DNA of 15,563 bases from an uncultured Prevotella sp. (GCA_947095945.1 CAMUQM010000024.1:1-15563), one strand, 5' to 3'. Counted from the stretch's first letter, positions 1-9,571 are shown. A program made the numbers and translations. The notes: a model not told the origin generated them from the sequence alone.

Positions 1-1216
1 CTTCAAATGAGAAACGCCCCAATGCATCGGTTTTTGTGACAGCATAAAATCCTTTATCGGGTGAAATAAGATTTACAATACCATCTTTTATAGGCTTGTG
101 TCCTATCAACATCTCGACTCGTCCTCGTATCACAGCTGACTTTTCAATGACAATCTGTCCTTTCTTGCACTCGCCCTTTATTACATCAGACATATGATAT
201 CGTGTCCAACTACAGCTGTCAAGCAATCGTTCAGCTTTATCGTTTAAGAGAATAGATGCTGGTTCTTCTGGACAATCTGCCATATCCATGTCAAATAATA
301 AATGAGAAAGAATATTTGATTGTCCATCAAATATGTTTGCTCCAGCATATTCCACACGCACAGAAACGTCCATAGTTTCTCCCTCTCGTAGGTTGTCAGC
401 CTTAATAAAACAAGGAACCTGCTCGTTATTTGTCTTCTCAACTTCAATCCATTTTACTGAAATAGGACATTGCTCTTTCTCCAGATACAAAAACTTTAGC
501 TTTTCGACAACTGTATTTAGGTTGGCATCAAGAAGCTGAAAAGAATAAAGTCCACCTTGTGAAAGACTATCATAACTCAAAATCACATCCTTTTCTTTGC
601 TAATTTTTCCAAAGTAAAGCGGAATAGAACGGCAGTGTACAAACAGTCTGTAGTCGTTCATTAAGTTATCAGGAAGACTTTTAAAACTAACTTTAATATT
701 CTTTTCTAATTTATTGATATTCAAAAGTAAATTAGAATATTTGTTTCCTTTAATTGAAGATTTACTATACTTATAAGGTAAGAGTTTCCCTTGCCCACCA
801 ATAAAGATGCTTTTAAGACTTTCATATTGTTTTAGGTTGAGCATATTCTGCGTATAGCTACGTAACATATACCGCCCTTTTACCACCCCCTCTGGAATGT
901 CTATATGCCCAACAAATCCTTGGTCGCTTTTTATCAAGCGCACTCGCTTTATTACAAGACGTTCTGAATTAAGGAGTTCTACATATATATAACGGCTCAT
1001 ACTATCCGTCTGATGAACTATTGCATCTACTAAAAAAACACGCAAATAGATTCTTTGTCCAGCCTGATAACTTTCTGCATCAGTAAATACGTATGTCTTC
1101 TCCTGCGGGAATAACTTTACCTGCCGAAGGATACGGCTCAACAACACATTGTTTGTCTGAGCATACAATGATGTGTGAAAGCATATAAGTAATATAAAAA
1201 ACAGTAGTTTTCTCAT
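1..1216 (-). CDS. Secreted macroglobulin (MG2-like) domain protein, N-terminal part, runs off left edge
   Basis: I translated this frame by hand from an ATG at 1216 and found it open to base 1 (405 codons), so the C-terminus lies outside the window. Residues 1-19 form a signal peptide (basic MRK, hydrophobic core, likely cleavage after YA before Q20) without a lipobox. Residues about 38-125 resemble the MG2 fold of alpha-2-macroglobulin-like proteins: an extended strand entering 'YQAGQRIYLR' and a later 'IPEGVVKGRYMLRSYTQNM' segment. Residues about 360-405 start like a carboxypeptidase-regulatory-like beta-sandwich ('VIRGRV' through 'TDALGRFSF'). In Bacteroidota this order is typical of large exported proteins of roughly 800-900 residues that may end in a TonB-receptor plug-like domain. 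That ending is not visible here. The role is unknown; it is probably periplasmic or outer-membrane associated. It is separated from tamL by about 800 bases, so it is probably its own transcription unit. Confidence 0.85.
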   Translation of the reverse strand, partial: MRKLLFFILLICFHTSLYAQTNNVLLSRILRQVKLFPQEKTYVFTDAESYQAGQRIYLRVFLVDAIVHQTDSMSRYIYVELLNSERLVIKRVRLIKSDQGFVGHIDIPEGVVKGRYMLRSYTQNMLNLKQYESLKSIFIGGQGKLLPYKYSKSSIKGNKYSNLLLNINKLEKNIKVSFKSLPDNLMNDYRLFVHCRSIPLYFGKISKEKDVILSYDSLSQGGLYSFQLLDANLNTVVEKLKFLYLEKEQCPISVKWIEVEKTNNEQVPCFIKADNLREGETMDVSVRVEYAGANIFDGQSNILSHLLFDMDMADCPEEPASILLNDKAERLLDSCSWTRYHMSDVIKGECKKGQIVIEKSAVIRGRVEMLIGHKPIKDGIVNLISPDKGFYAVTKTDALGRFSFE

Positions 1217-1376
1217 ATAGATAGGCATCAATAAATAAATATCTACAATAGATTTTCAGTAATGAAAAAAAACCGAATTCGTCTTGACTTTTCTACTTTG
1301 TCAAAATAGGAAGGGAATCCTATCTTTCTATTTACCAATCCAAGCTTCAAATTTCTTTCATGTACAAAGTACTGGA

Positions 1377-1384
1377 CAAAGATA
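1377..1384 (-). promoter_or_regulatory. Candidate -7 promoter element for the MG2-domain gene
   Basis: The minus strand reads TATCTTTG, an exact match to the Bacteroidota -7 consensus TAnnTTTG. It would give a transcript start near 1370 and a leader of about 150 nt before the ATG at 1216. I could not see a convincing -33 TTG box at the usual spacing, so this rests on one short motif in AT-rich DNA. Confidence 0.35.
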
Positions 1385-1615
1385 CAATAAAAAATGAAAT
1401 TCTACCTTATTTATTAGTTGTAAAACGTGGATATATTTGCCAAAGCAGCCTCATCGTTCTTCATAGAAAGGGTTCTTCATTACAAAATCGTATACGGACA
1501 TTTTCGTAAATGGTGTAAGAAAAGAGAATGGCAAAAAGTGTAGACAGTAATCTGTTGAACAGTTTTGATATTTCTATTGTATTATTTGTCATATATTTTT
1601 CACATCTTCAATACT

Positions 1616-1725
1616 AACACATGCTTACTTGGATTCGAATTAAGGCTTAGTTGGCTTGTAAAAGATGCCCTTTTGGAGTATTACTAACGCCCTTTTGAAG
1701 TCTAACTAAGCACCTTTTCTTACAC
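1616..1725. repeat. Dispersed repeat, copy A (22-bp internal period)
   Basis: This segment aligns without gaps to 10129-10238, with about 87 of 110 positions identical by hand count (roughly 79%). After a shared 10-base entry (AACACATGCT) it divides into 22-base units at 1626-1647, 1648-1669, 1670-1691, 1692-1713 and a partial unit from 1714. The last three start with CTTTT, and units 3 and 4 carry ACTAACGCC / ACTAAGCAC near their ends. Units touch with no spacers, so it is not CRISPR-like. It is more degenerate than copy B in the first unit. Function unknown. Confidence 0.8.
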
Positions 1726-1964
1726 AACTTTATAACTACTTGTTTTTCTGTTAGTTACAAAGCCATGAAAAATACGTACTTTTAGAAGAAAAATATACAA
1801 TTAATTGCATATCTTTTGTAATATATTTTCATGATTACCATTACCCGAAAATTCAACTCCATCTCTTAAATTCAATATGGAATAAGAAAGGTAAAGAATC
1901 TTAGACATATTGTTTTCTTACCACTTATTTATCAAAGCTTCTAAAATGAGCTACTCTTATAAAC

Positions 1965-2001
1965 TATTCAGCCCCACTAATCAAATTAACGGGGCTGAAT
2001 A
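1965..2001 (-). terminator. Likely terminator after tamL
   Basis: TATTCAGCCCC (1965-1975) and GGGGCTGAATA (1991-2001) form an 11-bp perfect stem around a 15-nt loop, 18 nt past the tamL stop. On the minus strand it is followed by AGTTTATAAG, a weak T-tract, so termination may be incomplete or the stem may serve mainly to protect the 3' end. Confidence 0.65.
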
Positions 2002-2019
2002 ATTTAGAGTCATGCAAGT

Positions 2020-4443
2020 TTAGAAAGGCAATCCGATAGCCAAGTGAAAGGCTTGTACATCCTTAAATTTTGATATATTATAAAAACCAGTCTTACCCGT
2101 TTCATAAGGTACGTGTAAACCAATACCCCAGTCTAAACGAAGCATAAAAAAGCCAATATCATAGCGTAAACCAACTCCAGTACCAAGTGCCATCTCCTTT
2201 AAAAGGTTCTTCATCCTGAAATAACCTTCTGGGCGACCATCATCATAATGCATTGTCCACACATTACCAGCATCAAGAAATACTGCTCCATAGAGTGAAC
2301 CCATAAGGTGAGGACGATACTCAAGATTGAACTGTAGTTTGATATCACCCGTTTGTTCTACATATGAACGTCGGCGCTGTGTTGAGCGATAACGTCCCGG
2401 ACCAATCTGGCGGGCATTAAACGCACGGATACTATTCGCTCCTCCCACATAGAACTGTTCGGTATAAGGTGCAAAGCTACTGTTGCCATATGCCCACACT
2501 GTACCCAGATTCACATGGGCAGCAATACCGCTCTTCTCTCCTATGCTCCATACTTTCGTAAGATTAGCATCAACCTTAAGAAACTGTGCATATGGATTCT
2601 TGAAGAGTTGCTTTTCTTTTTCACTCCAACGTCTACCGAACACAGCATAACTTGCAGATAAGAGGTTTGCTGCCTCACTAATCGTTGCCCAAGCCTTAAT
2701 AGGACTCTTATAACGAGCTGGACTCATAAAGGTATATTGGAAAACCATTTTAGGAATGAACTGGTCAGCCAATGATACTTCAAGATAAGGAACACTATCT
2801 ATCAGCTCAAGATAACGATCGGTCACCTTGTGCATATATTCATAAGTCAGTGTCAAAGGAGAGAACGAATAACTATTACGTTCGTTTGGCTGCCACTGGT
2901 AAGTCAGTTCTCCTGACACAACATGACGCTTGAAATACTTAGAACGGTTCAACACATCAACAGAAGCTTTAAGCGTGGTTGATGGTGTAGTATAATAGGT
3001 GCGTGGACCCTTAGGAATATAGACAAGCCCTTTTTCTGCTGCTTCAGCACTCTTTCTCTCTTCACGTTCCCAGCGCTTTCTTGGTGGCGTAATGAAAGGA
3101 TTAACAAGACGAGGAAACTGCAGACTTGCTTCAGCACCATACTCGTAGTTATTCAATCCAAGTCGATCATTACCGTCATCATCAGCGCTTGCCGACCATT
3201 CATAAGAGCCATGTACACGCAGATTTAGTTTCTCACCGCCACGAAAAACATTGCGTTTTGTCAGACCGATGATACCTTCAGGACCATATCTACCACTGGT
3301 CTTCCCTTTTCCATAAGCCTCTATATAAAAATCATAAGGCTTATCGAAGACACAATTAATCGTCATGTCCAAAACATTACGTGTATCCGTAGTGTCACGA
3401 GGGGTAAAAGTGAAGTTTGTTGCAGAAAATAGTCCACTGCTATTCAGCTGTTGTTGGCTCTTTTCAAACAGTTCATTATTATAAACTGTACCAGGCCATA
3501 TCTTCAAGTCATTAGCTATTGCACGTAGACGAAGCGGCATATGCGAACCATTATAGTTCACGATAACATCACGAAAACGCTGCTGCTGAGTAAGAGAATC
3601 AATAAACTGACGCTGCAAATTGATATTAATGGTTCCAATATTCCACTTTCTCATTGCTTTTGCACTTACAGAATCAGCCATTTGCAGACGAACAGAAGCT
3701 AAACCATAGGCGTTCGTCGTGTCAGCAAGATAACTTGCATCGTTGTTTTGATAATAATAGTAACCATTATTACGGAAAAGCTCGGTTATTCGCTTACGTT
3801 CCTCTTCAAGTGTTGACACATCGAAAGCATCGCCTTTATGAATAATTGCTTTATCAAGATTCATTCTTATCAGACTATCTGCTGTAGGTGGAAAATTAGT
3901 GTATTGTACGCTATCAAGCAGCCACAGTCGTCCCATATTAACAGCATACTGTAGGCGCATCTTCTTCGGATTACTCTGTGCAAGTTTCTCATAGCTTATC
4001 TTTCCATTGAAATAGCCACGTTTGCGCAAGAGATTTTCACCCACCGTTACACGTAAATCTGGTGTCGTTGAACTCATCAATACTGGTGAAGAGCCAAATG
4101 CGCGTACCATCCAACGACTGAATGCCGTTGTGTCTTGTGAGAAAGCATTCCATATCCATAAACCAACAGGGAAAGGAGAGCGAACACTGGCACTACCCAG
4201 CCAAGAGGCATTGGGCTTAGTCGCCAGTACTAAATCCAATTCTTCTTTCACATCTTTGAAATGCTGATTTGATTGGTAGTTACTGTATTTTGTCGACTTC
4301 ATACCTGTGTATAGGTGTTCACCATCAGGAATTGCTGAAGTTGTACTACAGGCTACAAATATAAATAAGAATGCCATAAAACAGAACAGTTCTATGACTC
4401 CTCCTTTACCAGCTATACTTATATGATTATTATTTCTTTTCAT
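2020..4443 (-). CDS. tamL: TamL: lipoprotein-type TamA-like Omp85 outer-membrane protein
   Basis: An 807-residue Omp85-superfamily protein. The N-terminus has a hydrophobic stretch (about 16-31) ending 'FVAC' with Cys32 as the probable lipidation site; Phe at -3 is unusual but the position fits. Such a lipid-anchored TamA relative next to tamB is the Bacteroidota TamL arrangement. The middle region (about 120-400) is POTRA-like. The C-terminal half is the beta-barrel, with the lid-loop motif 'GGANSIRAF' starting at residue 667, 'FLDAGNVW' near 721, and a terminal Phe typical of outer-membrane barrels. The usual Arg-Gly of the loop motif is Arg-Ala (Arg673 kept). Expected role: the outer-membrane half of a TamB-linked envelope assembly or lipid transport system. 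The start is the ATG at 4443, overlapping the tamB stop by 14 nt; no later Met keeps the signal sequence. A BamA-like surface antigen is less likely because of the lipobox and the tamB neighbour. Confidence 0.92.
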   Translation of the reverse strand: MKRNNNHISIAGKGGVIELFCFMAFLFIFVACSTTSAIPDGEHLYTGMKSTKYSNYQSNQHFKDVKEELDLVLATKPNASWLGSASVRSPFPVGLWIWNAFSQDTTAFSRWMVRAFGSSPVLMSSTTPDLRVTVGENLLRKRGYFNGKISYEKLAQSNPKKMRLQYAVNMGRLWLLDSVQYTNFPPTADSLIRMNLDKAIIHKGDAFDVSTLEEERKRITELFRNNGYYYYQNNDASYLADTTNAYGLASVRLQMADSVSAKAMRKWNIGTININLQRQFIDSLTQQQRFRDVIVNYNGSHMPLRLRAIANDLKIWPGTVYNNELFEKSQQQLNSSGLFSATNFTFTPRDTTDTRNVLDMTINCVFDKPYDFYIEAYGKGKTSGRYGPEGIIGLTKRNVFRGGEKLNLRVHGSYEWSASADDDGNDRLGLNNYEYGAEASLQFPRLVNPFITPPRKRWEREERKSAEAAEKGLVYIPKGPRTYYTTPSTTLKASVDVLNRSKYFKRHVVSGELTYQWQPNERNSYSFSPLTLTYEYMHKVTDRYLELIDSVPYLEVSLADQFIPKMVFQYTFMSPARYKSPIKAWATISEAANLLSASYAVFGRRWSEKEKQLFKNPYAQFLKVDANLTKVWSIGEKSGIAAHVNLGTVWAYGNSSFAPYTEQFYVGGANSIRAFNARQIGPGRYRSTQRRRSYVEQTGDIKLQFNLEYRPHLMGSLYGAVFLDAGNVWTMHYDDGRPEGYFRMKNLLKEMALGTGVGLRYDIGFFMLRLDWGIGLHVPYETGKTGFYNISKFKDVQAFHLAIGLPF

Positions 4444-7400
4444 TCACAAAGTTGATTAATGTATCGCGTTTAAGCTTCTCTGACTGTGGTACAACCATAG
4501 GATTGTCCTCTTTGAAACGGAAGATATCCTTGAAATGGCGTAACTTACGGCGCCACATGAAACCAGCTCCAAACTCACTCAAATTACCTTCCAACCAATC
4601 GTATGCCTCACGCTCATAATAAAGCTTCAAATACTTCGTTTCTTTCTGATTCAAACGATACTCAAGCGAGAAATTATCAAAGTAAGCACCATTCTCTTCC
4701 GAGAACTGTGAACCTGTTGACACTCGTCCACCCATGATAATACGTAGGCGGTTATTCCACAAACGTTTTGAGAACTTAAAGGTATAGTCAGTATGTAAGT
4801 TTCCATTCACATCGGCTGCACTTTCCATATTTGCAGTCAGGTCGAGTCCCATAGAGTTGAGTGCCTTACCTGTGATAGAGTTAACCTGAGTTTGTAGGAA
4901 GCCTGCCAATGCGCCACTCATGGCAGTATTGGTACTCGCAGAGTTATCACCATCAAAGTACATACCAGATGCCAACATCGTAACAGCAAGTTTTGAACGT
5001 TCCTCTACACTCTTAGTATTAAGAATATTCTGCATTTCTTGATCCTCTGGAGCAGTAATAATAAACTCTACTCCCAGTTTAGGGAATTGCTTGCTAAGGC
5101 TTACGCCACACTCGAAATCAACAATCCTACCTTCACCCGAGCCACTGGACACACTTGTTCTAACATCTTCTGTTGCTGTAATTTTCAGTGTTGGCTTCAT
5201 CGGATCACCTGTAAATTCAAGATAACTTCCATCCTTAATATTAAAGGTACGAAGTGGAATAATAGGAAGAGAGTATTTCATCTTACCATCACTTAACGTA
5301 TATCTACCACGAACCTGTACACCATTTGTTGGGTCATAGTTCAAAAGAAGATTTCCACCACCTATGAAGTCAATATAATTAGACTGATCGGCATTCAACG
5401 CACAGAAGACATGTGCTTGTTCGTCAATATCTACATTAAGAGCCATTGTAAAGCCCATAATATCTGGACGTTTAATAACATCAATTGTAGAATCATTGAA
5501 ATTAGTAAACTGAACAAGGTCTTTCAAATCGTCATCAATCGTCAAGGTACCATCACGTACCACGTATGACACATCTGTATTTCCCAAAACATCAAGTTTT
5601 CCATTCAACTGTAAATTGCTTAACAATCCGTTAATTCGTCCTGTAAAGTCAACGAATGCCTTTCCATAAACTTCTGATCGAGAATTCTTCTTCGCATTGA
5701 TAATCTGGAAATTCTTAGTCCTCATTTGTGCATCAAGCTTCATCTTATCAAGATTAGAGAAGTCTAAGTATCCAGATATGTCAAGTGGTGAACCATTACT
5801 TGCAAAGAGCTCAAAGTTTTCAAACTGAATATGACTATTGCGTATTTGAACTGGATCATCAGCAAATCTCATCCTTATACCATATGGGACACTCACTAAG
5901 TAAGACGAGTCAAGATAGATCTCACCATTGATGTCCAATTTCTTCAACGGTCCCTTTACTGTTAGCGTTCCTTCTCCTACTCCTTCGAGTCCAACAATCT
6001 GGTCAGGAACAAAGCCATTGACGTAATTCAACGGGAATTGATTCATCTCTAAAGTAGCATCAAGTTCTCCAGCACCCTCATTTTTATAGGTTCCAGAGAG
6101 AATACCAACTTCTTTTCCGTTCTGAGTTATTATACCATCAACATAGTGCGAACCATCCCCCTTAGGCATGTAGACAAACTGTGTACCCACATCACCCATT
6201 GGACTGTTCTCATAAATAAGTTTTTTAATGGTCATATCGCTTGATATGGTGAGTTCCTTATCTGTTTGAACAAGGTGGTAGTCACCATCCAACATACCTG
6301 ACAACTTAGGTGCAAAAGGTAGTATAGTAAACAGGCTACCTAACTCAAAGTGGTTCATTGATAGTGTTACATTCTGCAATGATGTTGAATCAGTGTCTTC
6401 TGTTGAAACAAGCATACCCGTTCCATCAGCAGCCTCCAGACGAAGGTTAGCAGATAGACGACGGTCACGTCCTATGTAGATATAGTTGGAATCATTGACA
6501 TTAAATGATTTATATCCTAATACTGACTGAGGAGAGGTAATTGAGAGTTGTATTCCCCTACCCTTCATAGCTGCCTGCACAGCCAAGTCGAGCCCAGTCT
6601 TTCCCTTATTATCAAGAATTGTTGCATGTGTATGTAAGCCGTGTTCATAGAGAGCACCCTGCAGATAGCCATGATAAGGATAGGTGTTATTTGGATTATT
6701 TTTTACGGACAGCACGTAGTTCAACTGTCCATCAACACTGGTGAGGTCAGCTCTGATACTGTCAAGGTGAATATCATTGTATACCAAGGAGTCAATACTT
6801 ATTCGACCGTCAAGTCCCTTTATTGGTGATGAAGTTAGATTAATATCAGCCTGACTAAAGGCATAACCATCTTGTGCCAATAAATCGGAGAATATATTGT
6901 CACGTCCACTACGAAGGGTAAAGTGTCCTGTTGGTAACTGACGGAGTATCGCAGGCTGGTCTATACGACGATTGGTAAGTTGCTCACGTATTGCCTTATA
7001 AATTCTCATTCCACTTTCTGCCAATTGGTTAACACTGCTATTAAATGCAGTACTAAGGCGGAAGTCTCCACCATCTAATACAGCATGCACAGTATCGCGA
7101 CGACTCATAAGATCCACATTTACATCACCCGGAGCATAGGTGCGGTTTTGATCGGTGACATGAAGGTCTCCTATCAAACTATGGATATTCATATCATCCC
7201 TGCCAGACATTGCAAACGAGGTATTAGTTGAAAAACTACTTGACATAGCCTTGTCAACAATTCCCAACTGATAAAGGTCTACAAGTGGAAATACTCCATT
7301 TATTGAGCCTTCAATCTGTTCACCTCGCATTGTAGCATCAAGATTGAAATTACCTTTAGCTAATGGCACACGTTGTCCTTTACGCTGTTCACTCAGCAAT

Positions 7401-9571
7401 AGATTACCTACATTTCCACTTACAGCATAGTACTTCTTCATATCAGAACGAAGAGTAATATCTGCATTAGCAGAGGTTATATAATGCTTATCTATAAACC
7501 CGAAAGCCTGCAAATCAGCTTCTGAAAGATTTCCTTTCAAATGAGTATCAAGGCTATTAGAGCGTACATCAGCCCGCACATCAAAGTTACCAGCTGTAAG
7601 AAGTCGGCTTTTCTTTCCTCCCTCTTGCAGAAGACGGAACGAACGAAGTGGACCACTAACATGATGATTATCCTTCATATCTGAGCGTACATCAACATCA
7701 GCCCATGTAGAGACTACATACCTTTCAGCCATAATTCCCATGGCGTGTAAGTCAACACGACGTAGCCAGCCACGCAGATGACCATCCACAAGTTTTGCAT
7801 TTACTCTACCTTTATAGGTGAAGTCACCACCTAACATACGATTTGTACTCTTCACATGAGCAAACAGTTGCTCTCCTTGCTTTGATATATCGCCATTCAA
7901 CCCATCCAAGACATAGTTGCCATATTTGAAACTACGAATACGAAGACTTAGATTTGTTGATGATTTCGGATTTAAGAAATCAGTTCCACGACCTTGCGTC
8001 TTTACACTTCCCGAGAAGGCAGACAACCCCATATTAGGTAAGAAACGCTGAACTGGAAACGCTGTAGCATCTGCCGTAAGGCGATAAAGTTCTGTAGCCG
8101 TATTATAAGCACCATTCAAACGAATGCGACCACCACCTTGTGTCAGTAGTATATTACCTGTATAAAGGGTTTTACGCATATGGATATCACCATTTATACC
8201 GATTCCACGTGGGAAGTTAATTGTTTTACGCACATCGCTTGGCAATAAATTGGAAACAAAACTTAGATTGTTTGCTGTTCCTTTCAGCTTTAAGTCACTG
8301 CGAAGATGACCAGCACCAGACGTCATGTCAGCAATCCATCCTGTTCCTGTAAGGTCAAAGTAACCCGGCATAGCCAAGCGGAGCTGTTTAAAAGCAGCTG
8401 AACGAAGATTTCCATCGAGTTGCCCTTTTACGATGATACGTTGATTGGGAATTGCTTGATAGATATTCTTTGGAACAGAAATTAAAAATGGACGTAAGTC
8501 TTTCAATCGTAAAAATCCATCTAATTGAGTAGAAATCTGCCCCGGATCCTTATCAGCAAAGGCATTCATATCCATCATAAAACGTCCAGATAACTCTGTA
8601 TCAGGCAAACGGAAATATAAATCAGGCAGATTGATGCTTGTAGAATCCATAGAGAATGGACCACGGAAATCCTTTACTATCAGCCCACTTTTCTCCTTCA
8701 TATTGGCAGTTCGAACACGTAATCCAATCTTTGGAGCAGCATATAGGAAGGAATCTATGCCAAGATTAACATCTTGCATAGCTATATGCGCAGCATCAAA
8801 GCCTGCACTTGCATGTCGCACATAGTTTTGGTCATAACAGAATTCACCACCTTGCCAGTCTACGTTTGCTACTTTGTATATGTTGTCATGCAGCAAAAGT
8901 TCAGCTCCCTTTGCCATAGCCTTCTTAAAGTTTGCACGAACGCTCATAGTATCGCCCGGCATGTGAAGACGAAAATCGGTTTTAGCGAGATTAAGCTTAT
9001 CAATATTAATACGCCAAAGAGGTTTCTGTTTATTAGGGTCATCGGGAACGGTATCGCCTAATGCAATATCAATCCATCCTCCTTCAATATCAGCTTTGTT
9101 TATACGAATAGAATCACCAACAAGGTTAACAGCATGGCTTACGATATGTAAACGTTGCAAATCACCGCGAATACGAAGGTCACCGATAAAGTTGACGGTA
9201 TTTGCTTTCAGCTTTGTAAATGTTAGTTCGTTTACTTCTACCCTACTTTTAAGCAATGGCAATAAGTCTACATTTGCCACTAAACGATGCACGTCTGCTA
9301 CTGTATCTTTCTTATTAGGAATAGAATCATTCGGACGAAGCATCTTCAGTCCATCTAACTCAAGGTCTAATGGAAAAGAGAGGTTGATCCGTTCAAGGCT
9401 TACTTCCATTCCTGTCTTCTCAGAAACATATGCTGTCACACGCTTTACAGCCCAGTTCTGAACGGGAGGGCAATATAGTAAAGCAACAAGGATAAGAAAC
9501 AATATGACTGGTGTTGCAACAATAGCAATCAGCCATTTCAAGCTCCTTTTCATGTTCAATATGTTGGTCAT
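4430..9571 (-). CDS. tamB: TamB: translocation/assembly module inner-membrane-anchored protein
   Basis: A very long AsmA/TamB-family protein of 1713 residues from the chosen start. Residues about 13-33 are one N-terminal transmembrane helix, followed by 'PPVQNW' and an amphipathic beta-rich body expected to span the periplasm as a hydrophobic-grooved beta-helix. The C-terminal several hundred residues match the TamB/DUF490 domain in character, ending with strand-rich 'FKFSKRLWNNRLRI'-type sequence. Residues 597-675 and 676-754 are tandem 79-residue repeats, with a degraded third unit after them. Start choice: the frame opens at a GTG at 9616, but the ATG at 9571 has AGAAGG six bases upstream and lies just before the helix; the ATG at 9553 (MKRSLKW) is also possible and fits homologues as I remember them. 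It overlaps tamL by 14 nt, implying translational coupling. Role: with TamL, outer-membrane protein insertion or phospholipid transport; the sequence cannot separate these. Confidence 0.92.
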   Translation of the reverse strand: MTNILNMKRSLKWLIAIVATPVILFLILVALLYCPPVQNWAVKRVTAYVSEKTGMEVSLERINLSFPLDLELDGLKMLRPNDSIPNKKDTVADVHRLVANVDLLPLLKSRVEVNELTFTKLKANTVNFIGDLRIRGDLQRLHIVSHAVNLVGDSIRINKADIEGGWIDIALGDTVPDDPNKQKPLWRINIDKLNLAKTDFRLHMPGDTMSVRANFKKAMAKGAELLLHDNIYKVANVDWQGGEFCYDQNYVRHASAGFDAAHIAMQDVNLGIDSFLYAAPKIGLRVRTANMKEKSGLIVKDFRGPFSMDSTSINLPDLYFRLPDTELSGRFMMDMNAFADKDPGQISTQLDGFLRLKDLRPFLISVPKNIYQAIPNQRIIVKGQLDGNLRSAAFKQLRLAMPGYFDLTGTGWIADMTSGAGHLRSDLKLKGTANNLSFVSNLLPSDVRKTINFPRGIGINGDIHMRKTLYTGNILLTQGGGRIRLNGAYNTATELYRLTADATAFPVQRFLPNMGLSAFSGSVKTQGRGTDFLNPKSSTNLSLRIRSFKYGNYVLDGLNGDISKQGEQLFAHVKSTNRMLGGDFTYKGRVNAKLVDGHLRGWLRRVDLHAMGIMAERYVVSTWADVDVRSDMKDNHHVSGPLRSFRLLQEGGKKSRLLTAGNFDVRADVRSNSLDTHLKGNLSEADLQAFGFIDKHYITSANADITLRSDMKKYYAVSGNVGNLLLSEQRKGQRVPLAKGNFNLDATMRGEQIEGSINGVFPLVDLYQLGIVDKAMSSSFSTNTSFAMSGRDDMNIHSLIGDLHVTDQNRTYAPGDVNVDLMSRRDTVHAVLDGGDFRLSTAFNSSVNQLAESGMRIYKAIREQLTNRRIDQPAILRQLPTGHFTLRSGRDNIFSDLLAQDGYAFSQADINLTSSPIKGLDGRISIDSLVYNDIHLDSIRADLTSVDGQLNYVLSVKNNPNNTYPYHGYLQGALYEHGLHTHATILDNKGKTGLDLAVQAAMKGRGIQLSITSPQSVLGYKSFNVNDSNYIYIGRDRRLSANLRLEAADGTGMLVSTEDTDSTSLQNVTLSMNHFELGSLFTILPFAPKLSGMLDGDYHLVQTDKELTISSDMTIKKLIYENSPMGDVGTQFVYMPKGDGSHYVDGIITQNGKEVGILSGTYKNEGAGELDATLEMNQFPLNYVNGFVPDQIVGLEGVGEGTLTVKGPLKKLDINGEIYLDSSYLVSVPYGIRMRFADDPVQIRNSHIQFENFELFASNGSPLDISGYLDFSNLDKMKLDAQMRTKNFQIINAKKNSRSEVYGKAFVDFTGRINGLLSNLQLNGKLDVLGNTDVSYVVRDGTLTIDDDLKDLVQFTNFNDSTIDVIKRPDIMGFTMALNVDIDEQAHVFCALNADQSNYIDFIGGGNLLLNYDPTNGVQVRGRYTLSDGKMKYSLPIIPLRTFNIKDGSYLEFTGDPMKPTLKITATEDVRTSVSSGSGEGRIVDFECGVSLSKQFPKLGVEFIITAPEDQEMQNILNTKSVEERSKLAVTMLASGMYFDGDNSASTNTAMSGALAGFLQTQVNSITGKALNSMGLDLTANMESAADVNGNLHTDYTFKFSKRLWNNRLRIIMGGRVSTGSQFSEENGAYFDNFSLEYRLNQKETKYLKLYYEREAYDWLEGNLSEFGAGFMWRRKLRHFKDIFRFKEDNPMVVPQSEKLKRDTLINFVNEKK
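7080..7783 (-). repeat. Tandem 79-residue repeats inside TamB
   Basis: Unit 1 is encoded at 7547-7783 and unit 2 at 7310-7546, each exactly 79 codons and aligning without gaps. Shared anchors are 'HL.G.L...DL.A.G', '..S..AD....RSDMK', 'VSG' and 'L..GNF'. A third unit from 7309 to about 7080 keeps 'DL..LGIVDK' and a late '.DDM' but drifts. The DNA is less similar than the protein, so the duplication is old. Confidence 0.75.

Larger units (their letters stand above)
1217..2019. other. Gene-free stretch between the MG2-domain gene and tamL
   Basis: No ORF with coding character was found on either strand. From left to right it holds: a small hairpin (ATAGGA 1306-1311 / TCCTAT 1318-1323), the candidate minus-strand -7 element at 1377-1384, an orphan plus-strand -7 match at 1432-1440, repeat copy A at 1616-1725, and the tamL terminator hairpin at 1965-2001. 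I recognise nothing in 1726-1964. Confidence 0.7.

Noticed and set aside
333..539. 68-residue plus-strand frame at the left edge
   Set aside because: It is antisense to the open minus-strand MG2-domain frame, which has a signal peptide and domain-like sequence.
1306..1323. ATAGGA/TCCTAT hairpin as a regulatory element
   Set aside because: A six-base stem in AT-rich DNA is expected by chance and nothing nearby supports a role.
1217..2019. tRNA or rRNA gene in the gene-free stretches
   Set aside because: I saw no cloverleaf-compatible sequence, no GGTTCRA-type T-loop with matching stems and no rRNA-like blocks.
9096..9461. 121-residue plus-strand open frame opposite tamB
   Set aside because: It lies wholly antisense within tamB, has no recognisable domain and a low-complexity Ser/Thr/Arg composition typical of a shadow frame.
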